The notes under the pieces are model-generated. The model was given only the letters and a program-made list of their open reading frames with translations. It was not told where the DNA came from and did no database searches. This document shows positions 25,809-34,950 of a stretch of 64,000 nucleotides of DNA, in pieces. The position numbers and the translations under genes are program-made. The stretch's first letter is position 1, and each line of letters starts with the position of its first letter. Source of the stretch: Candidatus Geothrix odensensis (GTDB taxonomy: Bacteria > Acidobacteriota > Holophagae > Holophagales > Holophagaceae); NCBI GenBank assembly GCA_016714685.1, contig JADKCH010000033.1, positions 1-64,000 on the forward strand, in the 5' to 3' direction.

Positions 25809-26213
25809 TCAGCCCCGGCGCTGCTCGCGGACGAACTCCGCATAGCGCATGTCGGAGCCGCTGATGTGGGTGGTGAGCCACTCCACCAGGAAGATGGTGA
25901 CGTCCATGGTCACGGGCTGGCCGGCCACGAGCCTGCCCTGCAGCTCCTGGACCTGCCGCATGAGCTGGGCATGTTCGTCGGCATGGGCGGCCAGCCCGGG
26001 GTACGCGTCCTCCCCCATGAACCGCTCCTCCGTCTGGAAGTGCTCCACGGTGTAGGCCACGAGGAAATCCAGGCACGCCACCACCTGGTTCCGGGCCTGC
26101 CCCTCCTTGAAGGAGTCGGCCAGCCTGTTCACGGCCTCGAACAGGCCCTGGTGCTGGGCATCGACCAGCTCGATGCCGGTCTCGTAGCGGCGGCTCCAAA
26201 CGGCGATGGGCAT
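25809..26213 (-). CDS. Bacteriohemerythrin (3 of 3)
   Basis: The 134-residue protein has the di-iron ligands in LVDAQHQGLF, HFQTEERFM, HADEHAQL and THISGSD. It is the first hemerythrin after the sensor kinase stop and begins 41 bases from it. The arrangement suggests oxygen-linked signalling, although no direct fusion to a kinase exists. Confidence 0.92.
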   Translation of the reverse strand: MPIAVWSRRYETGIELVDAQHQGLFEAVNRLADSFKEGQARNQVVACLDFLVAYTVEHFQTEERFMGEDAYPGLAAHADEHAQLMRQVQELQGRLVAGQPVTMDVTIFLVEWLTTHISGSDMRYAEFVREQRRG

Positions 26214-26254
26214 GGGGACTTCCTCGGAGGGGTTCAGGTGAGGGTGGCGACGCC

Positions 26255-29134
26255 TCAGCTGGCGGGAGTGGCGGGATCGGGCTGCAGGTTCAGGCTGAGG
26301 ATCTTCTGCTGGATTTCCCGCAGGCTGTAGGGCTTCCGGATGCCGGACACCGAAGGGCGGCCCGCCAGCAGCGGGGCGATCTCGTCGTCGCTGTAGCCCG
26401 TGGCCATGATGACGGGCAGGTGGGGGCGAAGGTTCAGCAGGCGGGGAAGGGTCTCGGCCCCACTCAGGCCGGGCATGTTCATGTCGAGAATCACCAGGTC
26501 CACCTCGAGCCCCTCTTCCAGGAGCTGGATGGCCCTGGCCCCGGTGGCGGCCTCGGTGACGCTGTGCCCGATCACCTCCAGCAGGGGCACGGCGGATTCG
26601 CGGATGAGGTCGTCATCATCCACCAACAGGATGTGCAGGGAGCGTCCGGCTTCGAGGGCCGGCGCCGATGCCTGGGCCGCCGAGGGCTCCGGGGTCCCCA
26701 CGCGGCTGGCCGGGAAGTGGAGGATGGCCTCGGTCCCCCGCCCCAGCTCGCTGCGCAGCTCGAAGGTGCCCTCGTGGGCCTGCATGGTGCCGTAGACCAT
26801 GCCCAGTCCCAGGCCGGTGCCCTTGCCCAGGGGCTTGGTGGTGAAGAAGGGATCCATGGCCTTGGCCAGCACCTCGGGCGCCATGCCCTGCCCCGTGTCC
26901 TCCACCCGCAGCGTGAGCCCACCGTTCTCGGCGGCCTGGGTGCGGATGCGGAGAGTGCCGCCGCCGGGCATGGCGTCCATGCCGTTCACGCAGAGGTTCA
27001 TGAGGGCGTTGCTCAGGGCGCCCGGATCGCCCCGCAGCCAGCCGAGGCCCTCCGCCAGGTCCAGCCGGAGCTGGATGCGCTGGAGGGTGGTGTGGCTCAG
27101 GAGCTGGCTCATCTCCCGGACCAGCCCGTTGAGGTCGATGGGCCGCTCCTCCTGGAGGTCCTTGCGGGCGAAGTAGAGCAGGCTCTTGACCACGCCCCGG
27201 CCGCGCAGGCAGGCGCTCGTGATGGTGTCGAGGCTCTTCGCCGCGGGGCTGCAGGGATCCGCCGACTCCCGCAGGGTCGAGGCCAGGCCGAGGATGGCGC
27301 CCAGCACGTTGTTCATGTCGTGGGCCACGCCCCCGGCCAGGCTGCCCAGGCTCTCGAGCTTCTGGGAGTGCTGCAGCTGGGCCTCCAGGGAGCGCCGCTC
27401 CGCTTCGTCCTTCTTGAGCTGGGTGATGTCCTCCTTGATGGCGATGTAGCCCGTGAGCAGGCCCGACTCGTCCCGCACCGGCGCGATGATCGCCCGCTCC
27501 TGGAAGAGCTCCCCGCCCTTCTTCAGGTTCTCGAACTCGCCCGCCCAGACCTCGCCACGCTCCAGGATCTCCCACAGGGCCCGGTAGTGGCCCGGGGGGG
27601 TGGTGGGAGACTTCAGCACCCGGGGGTTCTGGCCGAGCACCTCCGGGGCCGTGTAGCCGGTGACCTGGGTGAAGGCCGGGTTCACGTACTCGATGGTGCC
27701 CTTGGGATCGGTGATCACGATGGACAGGGGGCTCTGTTCCACCGCCACGGAGATCTTGTTCAGCGCGCGCTCGGCCAGCTTCCGCTCGGTGATGTCCTGG
27801 ATGACGCCCACCAGGGCCACTGGCTGGTCGTTGGCATCCCGGTGGATCTCCCCGCGGCCATGGACCCAGCGGCGCTGCCCATCGACGGCGCGGAGGATCG
27901 GATAGTCCAGGTCGAAGGGCTCGTGGCGTTCAATGATACCGGCCACATAGGTCCCCACCCGCTCCCGGAAATCCGGGGCCACGATGGCCACCCAGCCCTC
28001 CAGGTTCCGCGGGTGCTCCGGCCCGATGCCGAAGAGCTCGTCGAGGTAGGGGCTCCCCGTCCAGGCGTCCTCCTGGATGTACCAGGTGTAGGTGCCGATG
28101 CCACCGGCCTCCTGGGCCTCCTTCAGCCGACGGTCGCTCTCGAGCAGGGCGATCTCGGCGTTGCGGCGCTGGTCGTCCAGGGCCAGGTGATCCAGGGCGA
28201 AGGAGATGTCCATGGCCGCTTCCACCAGGAGGGCCTCTTCCGGAGCGCCGAAGAAGCCCCGCTCCCGGGAATAGACCGCCAGCGCCCCGGTCACCACGCC
28301 CTCCCGCCGGATGGGGAAGGCCGCCACCGCGCGGAAGCCGGCTTCCAGGGCCGCCTCGCGCCAGGGTTCGGTGCCCGGGGTGCCCAGGAAGTCGTTCAGG
28401 ATGCAGGGACTCCCCTCGCGGATGGCCCGGCCCACGGGGCCGGCGCCGAACGCCGTCGGGCCGCGATCGACCCGGATGCGGTCGAGGTAGCCATGGGCGT
28501 CGCCATGGGCGGCGACCACCCGCACCTCACCGGACTGGGGATCGTCCAGCCCGATCCAGGCCATGTCGAACTTGCCGAACTCGACCATGACCTCGCAGAG
28601 CTTGGCGAAGAGGGCTTCGCGATCCGGGGACCAGACGATGGCCTGGTTCACCTGGCTCAGGGCGGCGTAGAGCTGGGTCATCCGCTGGAGCTCGCGCTCG
28701 CTCTTCCGCCGCTCGCTGATGTCGCGCGCGAAGCTGAGGACGCGCCGCTGGCCGTCGAGCTCCAGGGCCCGGGCACTGACCTCCACAGGGAAGGTGCTGC
28801 CGTCCTTGCGCCGGTGCCAGCTCTCGAAGCGCACAGAGCCGGACTCCAGCAACCGCTGGAAGTGCTCTTGGCCTTCCGCCCGGGTTTCGGGCCCCCGGAG
28901 GTCGAGGATGTCCATGCCCAGGAGCTCTGCCGGGGCGTAGCCGTACTGGATGCAGGCCTGGTCGTTGGCTTCGAGGATGCGGCCCTCGCCATCGAGCAGC
29001 AGGATGATGTCGCTGGCCTCCCGCAGCAGCGTCTCGTAGCGCTGGGTGAGGTTCAGCTGGCGCCGGAGCAGCTCGGCCTCGCGGTGGCGCAGGGCCATGC
29101 CCAGCCCCGCTCCGACCAGCAGCACGAGCCCCAT
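26255..29134 (-). CDS. Hybrid sensor histidine kinase, downstream part of a split gene
   Basis: This 959-codon frame holds the cytoplasmic part of a large sensor. It has a PAS domain (ASDIILLLDGEGRILEAND), a GAF domain (LFAKLCEVMVEFGKF), two further PAS domains ending in DITERK and DITQLKK, then GGVAHDMNNVLG with the phospho-acceptor His. ATPase motifs follow (NALMNLCVNG, DTGQGM, GTGLGLGM), and a C-terminal receiver with LVILDMNMPGLSG. Its N-terminal membrane part is in another frame immediately upstream. The ATG at 29134 lies inside what should be the last membrane helix, so it is probably not the natural start. Confidence 0.85.
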   Translation of the reverse strand: MGLVLLVGAGLGMALRHREAELLRRQLNLTQRYETLLREASDIILLLDGEGRILEANDQACIQYGYAPAELLGMDILDLRGPETRAEGQEHFQRLLESGSVRFESWHRRKDGSTFPVEVSARALELDGQRRVLSFARDISERRKSERELQRMTQLYAALSQVNQAIVWSPDREALFAKLCEVMVEFGKFDMAWIGLDDPQSGEVRVVAAHGDAHGYLDRIRVDRGPTAFGAGPVGRAIREGSPCILNDFLGTPGTEPWREAALEAGFRAVAAFPIRREGVVTGALAVYSRERGFFGAPEEALLVEAAMDISFALDHLALDDQRRNAEIALLESDRRLKEAQEAGGIGTYTWYIQEDAWTGSPYLDELFGIGPEHPRNLEGWVAIVAPDFRERVGTYVAGIIERHEPFDLDYPILRAVDGQRRWVHGRGEIHRDANDQPVALVGVIQDITERKLAERALNKISVAVEQSPLSIVITDPKGTIEYVNPAFTQVTGYTAPEVLGQNPRVLKSPTTPPGHYRALWEILERGEVWAGEFENLKKGGELFQERAIIAPVRDESGLLTGYIAIKEDITQLKKDEAERRSLEAQLQHSQKLESLGSLAGGVAHDMNNVLGAILGLASTLRESADPCSPAAKSLDTITSACLRGRGVVKSLLYFARKDLQEERPIDLNGLVREMSQLLSHTTLQRIQLRLDLAEGLGWLRGDPGALSNALMNLCVNGMDAMPGGGTLRIRTQAAENGGLTLRVEDTGQGMAPEVLAKAMDPFFTTKPLGKGTGLGLGMVYGTMQAHEGTFELRSELGRGTEAILHFPASRVGTPEPSAAQASAPALEAGRSLHILLVDDDDLIRESAVPLLEVIGHSVTEAATGARAIQLLEEGLEVDLVILDMNMPGLSGAETLPRLLNLRPHLPVIMATGYSDDEIAPLLAGRPSVSGIRKPYSLREIQQKILSLNLQPDPATPAS

Positions 29135-29148
29135 GAGGCCGAGCCCCC

Positions 29149-30719
29149 AGCCAGACCTCCTGGCGCAGGGGGCCGTAGACTTCGGCGGCGTCCACCTTGG
29201 TCACCAGGTACCAGGCCGTGCCGGGGACCTTGCGCAGCACCGAAACCACGGGCACGTCCCGGTAGTCCAGCCCTTCCAGCAGCCCTTCCTGGCCGAGCAC
29301 GGCGCGGACGGCCGGCCGGTCCGGGTGGGCCGCCAAGGGGTAGCGCAGGTTCAGTGCCGTGCGCGGCTGGTGCCGGAGGTCGTTGAGGAACACGACCTCG
29401 TCCCCTTCCCGGCGCACCAGAAGGGCCTCGGCGCTCCGGCTCCGGGTGGGCCAGGACTGGATCAGGGGGTAGAGGTAGGACCCGGGGTCCACCATGAAGA
29501 GCAGGGTGCCCTGGTTGGTTCCGGCGCCCGCCGGGCGGATGGGGATCCACAGGGCCATGTGGATGCCCGCATGACCCGGCGCCCGATGCAGGTCCCGGGT
29601 GACCACGCCCGGCGCCCGCAGGGCCGCCTGCACCTCGGCGGGGTCTTCGAACCCGCGGTCACCCTCCGGGTACGGGGGCACGGAGATCCGGCTCCGGCCC
29701 TGGGCATCGAACAGGGCGACCCGCTCGTACTTGAAGTTCTTCTGGATGCTGGCCATCCATTCGCGGAGGTCCCTCTCCGGCGGCGCCAGGGGGGAGCCCG
29801 TGAGGTAGCGGTGCAGCTGCGTCTGGGGAAGGCCGCCCCGGGCGATCACCTCGGCATTGCCCTGCCGCTCGGCGACCCAGGCCGCCAGCTGGCTCGCCTT
29901 GAGGTCGGCGATGGTCGAGAGCTCGTCCTGGACCTGGGATCGCGTGGCACGGATCTGCCACCGCAGCTGCACGGCGCCGCCGCCCAGGATGAGCAGGGCC
30001 GCGCCCAGGTAGGCGGCCACGACCCTCGGCGAGAAGCCACGCTTCGACCGGTGGTGATCCAGGCGGAAGGCGGCCAGCGGCCAGGTGTCCCGGCCCGCGG
30101 CCAGGAACTGGAAGGCCCCCAGCAGGAGGGCACAGAGGGCGGACGGCACCGACATGGGGATGGCGCCCGAGTTGTAGAGCAGCGGTGCGCCCGAGGCATA
30201 GGTGACGAGCACCACCAGCCCGGTGAGCAGTGGCACCAGGGCGAGGAGGGCGGCGGCCTGGCGGGGCCACCAGCGGCCAGCGGCGGCCCGGCGGGCCAGA
30301 AGGGACAGCGCGGCGCCCAGAAGGGCCAGATCCGTCAGCACCGAGGACAGCTGAACGCGCGGCCCGAACCGCAGCAGCCAGGTCTCGGTGGGCAGGGCGT
30401 GGCCGGAGGCGTGCCCGACCACGAAGGCCAGGCAGACGCAGGCCACCCCCAGCGCGGCCAGCTCTGGAGCCCCGAAGCCCGGGGCCGCGGAGCGTCGCTC
30501 CGTCCCCAGGCTGGCCGCGGCCAGCCCAAGCACCAGGACCGCGCCCAGGGGCGGCATCGGCACCAGGCCGACCCCCAGGGCAGCCAACCAGGGGAGGCCC
30601 AGCCAGAGGCCCACCAGGGTGGCGCTGGCCACCAGGGCCGCAGCCAGGGCCAGGGCCAGCCGCACTCGCCCTGCGGCGTTCAGCGGAGACGGGCCTGGAG
30701 GCATAGCTGATGAGTTCAT
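29149..30719 (-). pseudogene. Hybrid sensor kinase, upstream membrane/sensor part (frameshifted)
   Basis: This frame encodes six or seven membrane helices (about 200 residues, MASE-like), another helix (VVAAYLGAALLILGGG) and an extracytoplasmic sensor resembling a double-Cache domain (LKASQLAAWVAERQGNAEV). It runs to EVYGPLRQEVWLG. Removing one G from the G5 run (C5 at 29144-29148 on the plus strand) joins it perfectly to LGLGLMGLVLLVGAGLG and the kinase frame. As written, the frame continues out of register to a stop at 28527. Start codons at 30719 or 30704 fit best. Confidence 0.75.
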
Positions 30720-30886
30720 CAATAGAACCTTGTGGCTCTTTCGGCCTGAAAGTCTGGACAGTGAGTCTTGAATGGCCTGGCGGGATCTCGGCAACCCTTC
30801 CATTACCAGGTACTTCTCCACCCGCGCAGGGTGTGATTCGCATCACATGCCCGGATCGGTTTGGCGGGTGGCGGGCCCGCGCCCGC

Positions 30887-31216
30887 TCAGCCCCGGCGCC
30901 AGACGTACCGGTCGATGCTCTCCGGCACGAAGCCCACCTTCAGCCAGAAGGCCCGGGCCGTGAACCGCACCCGGTCGGCGATGATCACGGCGTGCTCCCG
31001 CTTGAAGTGGTCGATGACGGCCCGGGCGTAGCCGTGGCCCTCGAATTCCGGGTAGACCATGATCGAGAACACCGTGAACTGCCCCGGCTCGATGCGGCAG
31101 CGGGTCTTGCCCACCTGGGTGCCGGCCTGCTCGATGTCGAACCAGTCGTAGTCGCCCAGCTCCGCCGAGCGCGGCTGCTGGATCAGTTCCAAGTCCGGCC
31201 CGATGGTCACGCTCAT
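30887..31216 (-). CDS. Small GNAT-type acetyltransferase
   Basis: The 109-residue protein contains FTVFSIMVYPEFEGHGYARAVIDHF, shortened here as a GNAT motif A with the EGHGYA pyrophosphate loop, followed by ARAFWLKVGFVPE, the motif B Phe-Trp pattern. It is shorter than most GNAT enzymes but complete. It overlaps the deacetylase-family gene by four bases (31213-31216), so the two are translationally coupled. An acetylation/deacetylation pair is an attractive idea but unproven. Confidence 0.7.
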   Translation of the reverse strand: MSVTIGPDLELIQQPRSAELGDYDWFDIEQAGTQVGKTRCRIEPGQFTVFSIMVYPEFEGHGYARAVIDHFKREHAVIIADRVRFTARAFWLKVGFVPESIDRYVWRRG

Positions 31217-31974
31217 CCCGCGAACCCTTCACAGAAGGCCCGCACGTTGGCGCCCAGATCCGGCAGGTAGTAGCCCCCCTCCAGCACCGCGAAGCGCCGC
31301 CCCCGGCAGAGGCGCCGGGCGGCCTCCCGGGCCAGCTCCCCGAGCCGCCGGAAATCCGGCGTGTCGAGCTTGTGCCCCACATCCAGCCGGTAGGCGTCGA
31401 AGCCCGCCGAGACCGCGATGATGTCAGTCTCGGCGAGGCCCGCCAGCCGGGCCGCCACCAGCTCCAGGTACTCCGCGGGGGTGGCCGCGAAGGGATTGAA
31501 GACTTCGGCCCGGGGCCAGTGGACCAGCACATCCCGGGTGCCGTCCCCGGTGTGGGCGTCGATGTCGAGGATGAAGGCGCTCTGGATGCGCCCCTCGGCT
31601 CTCAGCACCAGCAGGGCCAGGGCCAGGTTGCTGAAGGTGCAGTGGCCCCAGGCGCCCATGCGGGAGGCGTGGTGGCCCGGGGGCCGGACGCAGGCGAAGG
31701 CGGGCTCGCCGCCATGCGCCAGGCGCCCCGCGAGGATGGCCCCACCCGCGGCCAGGCTGGCCATGGCGAAGCGCGGCGCGTCTCCGGTCACCCCCTGGAC
31801 ATAGCCCTCATCGTGGGCCAGCAGCAGCTGCTCGACCGTGGCGGGCACCGGGGCCACCACATCCCAGGGGCCGGGCAGGAGTCCGCTCAGGGCGGCCTCC
31901 ATCCGGCCCGGCATGGCCGCGTTGTCGGTGGCGTATCGCGAGTCCTGGAACCGCGCATCGTAGATCAGCTTCAT
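31213..31974 (-). CDS. Histone-deacetylase-superfamily (class II-like) amidohydrolase
   Basis: The 253-residue protein has the arginase/deacetylase fold signatures: FACVRPPGHHASRMG (catalytic His pair), FILDIDAHTGDGT with the zinc ligands Asp and His, SAGFDAY with the third Asp, and LEGGYY with the transition-state Tyr. It is short compared with the usual 300-370 residues. The usual HH after the DxD motif is HT here. Bacterial members hydrolyse acetyl groups from lysines, acetylpolyamines or acetoin-related compounds; the substrate here is unknown. Confidence 0.85.
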   Translation of the reverse strand: MKLIYDARFQDSRYATDNAAMPGRMEAALSGLLPGPWDVVAPVPATVEQLLLAHDEGYVQGVTGDAPRFAMASLAAGGAILAGRLAHGGEPAFACVRPPGHHASRMGAWGHCTFSNLALALLVLRAEGRIQSAFILDIDAHTGDGTRDVLVHWPRAEVFNPFAATPAEYLELVAARLAGLAETDIIAVSAGFDAYRLDVGHKLDTPDFRRLGELAREAARRLCRGRRFAVLEGGYYLPDLGANVRAFCEGFAG

Positions 31975-31986
31975 GGCGCCTCGAGG

Positions 31987-32604
31987 TCACTCCTGGATGA
32001 GGGATTCCCGCACATTGGCCAGGCAGGAGCGGATGAAGGCGGGGGCTCCGCTCAGGATGGGGGCCCCGTGGCCGGGATAGATGGCCTGGACCCTCAGCTC
32101 TGCCAGGCGTTCCAGGGACTGCACGTAGGCCTTGGGATAGGCGCCGAGGTGGTCGGTGATCCGATAGAGGGTGTCGCCCGAGAACAGCGTGCCCGTCTCG
32201 GGCAGGAACAGGCAGATGGAATCATCCGAGTGGCCCGGGGTGTGGAGCAGCAGGGCGCTCTGGTCGCCGATGGTCAGGACCATGCCGTCCTGGACGGGCT
32301 TGGGCCTGCGGCCGGCAGGCAGCCACGCGTAGGTGTCCGGCGCGAACTGCTGGTCGAGGCCGGCGAGGCCGCCAGTGTGATCGAAATGCCCGTGGGTCAG
32401 GATCACCTGCTCGACGGCGCTCTTCCCGATGCCCTTGGAGGGCCGGGCCATCTCCTCCAGGAAGAAGGTGAGGTTCTCCGGATGGCTGCTGCCGGTATCG
32501 ATGAGCGTGTTGCGATCCGCCGGCAGGTTGTTTTCGCCGAGCACCCAGTAGGAGACACAGGCATAGTCCAGGGGGTCATTCCGGTGCAGGGGAATGACGC
32601 GCAT
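31987..32604 (-). CDS. MBL-fold metallohydrolase
   Basis: The 205-residue protein has the metallo-beta-lactamase-fold motif LTHGHFDHTGGLAG, the His in HTPGHSDDSICLF, the Asp in FSGDTLYR, and a final His in IYPGHGAP. The zinc ligands of a di-metal hydrolase such as glyoxalase II or related enzymes are present, but the substrate is not predictable. It is 12 bases upstream of the deacetylase gene and 3 bases downstream of the CheR-like gene, so the four genes form one minus-strand operon. Confidence 0.85.
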   Translation of the reverse strand: MRVIPLHRNDPLDYACVSYWVLGENNLPADRNTLIDTGSSHPENLTFFLEEMARPSKGIGKSAVEQVILTHGHFDHTGGLAGLDQQFAPDTYAWLPAGRRPKPVQDGMVLTIGDQSALLLHTPGHSDDSICLFLPETGTLFSGDTLYRITDHLGAYPKAYVQSLERLAELRVQAIYPGHGAPILSGAPAFIRSCLANVRESLIQE

Positions 32605-32607
32605 GGC

Positions 32608-33222
32608 CTAGCCCACCGGCTTCTGGAAGAGGGGCATGCCCCGCTCCACCTGGACGAAGCGCGACGCGAAGGCCGCCGGCAGGGCCTGGTTTCCATCCAG
32701 CGCCAGGTAGCCCCCGGGCTGCAGGGCCCCATGGAACATGTCGAGCACCTTGACCTGGCCCTCGGGCGAGAAATGCATGAGCACGTTCTTGCAGACGATG
32801 AGGTTCTGCCCAGTCTCGGGCGCCGCCTCCGTGAGCAGGTTGTGCTGGAGGTAGCGGACCCGCTCGCGGATGGCGTCGGTCAGGCGGAACACCTCCGGGT
32901 TGCCGGTGGCTTCGAAGTACTGCTCCCGGTGGGCGGCGGGCACCCAGAAGATGTCCTGGCGGCTGTACTCGGCCAGGCGGATGCGGTTGGCGAACTGGGC
33001 GTAGTTGCTCTCCTCGTAGTCCGTGGCGAGGATGTCAAGGTTGCGGAAGTGGAAGGCGCCCAGCTTCGAGGCGAAGAGGATCGCCAGGGTGAACGGCTCC
33101 TCGCCGGAGGCGCAGCCGGCATCCCAGACCCGGATGGTCCGGGAGTGGCTGATGGCCGGAATGACGATGTCGCTGATGGCGTTCAACGCGTCGGTATCGC
33201 GAAAAAAGGAGGTGTAGGCCAT
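32608..33222 (-). CDS. CheR-like SAM methyltransferase lacking the N-terminal domain
   Basis: The 204-residue protein contains the CheR catalytic domain: RVWDAGCASGEEPFTLA binds SAM, ILATDYEESN is the acidic motif, and LIVCKNVLMHFSPEGQ replaces the canonical CRNVxxYF motif. It lacks the helical N-terminal CheR domain that contacts receptors, starting directly at MAYTSFFRDTD. A complete cheR is present elsewhere in this window (43535). It may therefore methylate a different protein or be regulatory. It is divergent from the histidine kinase gene. Confidence 0.8.
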   Translation of the reverse strand: MAYTSFFRDTDALNAISDIVIPAISHSRTIRVWDAGCASGEEPFTLAILFASKLGAFHFRNLDILATDYEESNYAQFANRIRLAEYSRQDIFWVPAAHREQYFEATGNPEVFRLTDAIRERVRYLQHNLLTEAAPETGQNLIVCKNVLMHFSPEGQVKVLDMFHGALQPGGYLALDGNQALPAAFASRFVQVERGMPLFQKPVG

Positions 33223-33402
33223 GGTCAGCGGGACTTTCCAGGTGTGCTGCGGGCAAGGCGCGGGGGCGCGCTTTCAGGTCGAGTGTAGTCGATGCCCGTG
33301 GATCCGCCGCCGGCCCCTGCCATGCTCGAAGCACCTGGACCGGGTTCCGGCGGCTCCCTGCGGGCCCACCGCCGGGTGCCAGGTGCTCGAAGGGAGGCCG
33401 AC

Positions 33403-34893
33403 ATGAGGACGAGGGAAGACAGCTCCGGATCGGCGGACCTCTGGCGCACCCTGGGCGATGCCCTCGAGGACGCCTGTTTCTCCGGCCGCCTTGTCTACGA
33501 GGGGAAGGAGGCCGTGGACTGGGTGTTCCTCGAGGCGAACCCCGCGCTGGCAGCCATGGTGGGCGGGGAGCGGGTCACCGGACGGAAGGGCTCCGAGGTG
33601 CTGCCGGGACTCCGCGAGGGCTCGCCGGAGCTCTTCGCCCTGCTCGGGCGCGTGGCCGCCAGCGGCCAGACCGAGCGCCTGGACACCTGGGCCGGGCCGC
33701 TGGGCATGCGGCTGGCCGTGACGGCATCGCCCGGAGGCCCCGGCGTGTTCATCGCGCGGTTCCGCAGCCTCCAGGACGCGGAGCCCCGCGGCCAGCAGGA
33801 GGCCTTCCTCCGCGCCATCCTCGACCATCTGCCCATCGGCATCGCGGTGACCTCGGCGGATCCAGGGCGGCAGCCAACCTACATGAACGACCTGTTCCCC
33901 AGGCTCTACCGCACCACCCGGGCGGCCCTCGGCGACACGGCGGCGGACCAGGCCACCTTCTGGGAGCAGGCCTTCGAAGACCCCGAGGCCCGGCAGGCCA
34001 TCCGGGCCCGGGTCCTCGCGGACCTGGCCAGCGGCGACCCCTCGCGCATGCACTGGGAGCGGGTCGCCATCACGCGGCAGGGCGAGCCGACCACCTACAT
34101 CGACGCCCGGAACATCCCCGTGCCCGGCACCGACCTCATGATCTCCACCGTGTGGGATGTCACCGGGCAGGTCGGGCGGGAGGAAGAGCGGCGCGCCATC
34201 GAGGCCCAGCTGCATCAGGCCCGGCAGATGGACAACCTGGGCCTGCTGGCCGGTGGGGTGGCGCACGACATCAACAACGTGCTCGGCTCGATCCTCGCCC
34301 TGGCCACGGTGCACCAGCGGAAGGCCGAGGCGGGGTCGCCCCTGCGGCGGAACATGGAGACCATCGCGAAGGCCTGCCTGCGCGGCGGGGCCCTGGTGGA
34401 GTCCCTCCGGGGCTTCGCCCGCACCGGCCTGCGCGGGGCGGGACCGGTGGATCTGAACGCCCTCGTCCGCGCCGAGCTACGGCAACTCACGCCCAACCTG
34501 CCGCCCGCGATCCGCCTCGCCGAGGACCTGGTGGACGACCTGCCCACCCTGAGCGGGGATCAGGCGGCCCTGAGCCACGCCATCCGGAGCCTCTGCACCA
34601 ACGGCATCGAGGCCATGCCGGAGGGGGGCACCCTGTGGGTCCGCACCCGCCGGGAGGGGGCTGACGCGGTGGTGGTGGAGGTCGAGGATGGCGGCGTCGG
34701 CATGGGCCCCGAGGCGCTGCAGCAGGCCATGGCCCCGTTCTACTCCACCAAGTCCTCCACCACGGGCACCGGGCTGGGGCTGGCCCTCGTCTATGGCACC
34801 GTCCGCTCCCACGGCGGGACCCTCGTCCTGCAGAGTGAACCCGGCCAGGGCACCCTGGTGCGCCTGCGCTTCCCGGTGGCCGCGCAGGGGTAA
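33403..34893 (+). CDS. Cytoplasmic PAS-containing sensor histidine kinase
   Basis: About 496 residues. I start at ATG 33403 because GGGAGG lies just upstream; a longer frame from 33292 has no ribosome site. A PAS-like N-terminus leads to a second PAS-like region (PIGIAVTSADPGRQ...DVTGQVG). The DHp domain has GGVAHDINNVLGSI with His near residue 288. The ATPase domain has IRSLCTNGIEAMPEGG, VEDGGVGMG and GTGLGLALVYG. No membrane helix is present. It is followed 57 bases later by a response regulator and should phosphorylate it. Confidence 0.88.
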   Translation: MRTREDSSGSADLWRTLGDALEDACFSGRLVYEGKEAVDWVFLEANPALAAMVGGERVTGRKGSEVLPGLREGSPELFALLGRVAASGQTERLDTWAGPLGMRLAVTASPGGPGVFIARFRSLQDAEPRGQQEAFLRAILDHLPIGIAVTSADPGRQPTYMNDLFPRLYRTTRAALGDTAADQATFWEQAFEDPEARQAIRARVLADLASGDPSRMHWERVAITRQGEPTTYIDARNIPVPGTDLMISTVWDVTGQVGREEERRAIEAQLHQARQMDNLGLLAGGVAHDINNVLGSILALATVHQRKAEAGSPLRRNMETIAKACLRGGALVESLRGFARTGLRGAGPVDLNALVRAELRQLTPNLPPAIRLAEDLVDDLPTLSGDQAALSHAIRSLCTNGIEAMPEGGTLWVRTRREGADAVVVEVEDGGVGMGPEALQQAMAPFYSTKSSTTGTGLGLALVYGTVRSHGGTLVLQSEPGQGTLVRLRFPVAAQG

Positions 34894-34950
34894 CCCCTGG
34901 GCGCTGCCGGGCCGATGTGTGAAGATCGGTTCCAATTTCCCGGGAAGCCC

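Noticed and set aside
26420..29386. 988-codon plus-strand frame opposite the sensor kinase
   Set aside because: No domain; the minus strand encodes canonical PAS, kinase and receiver motifs.
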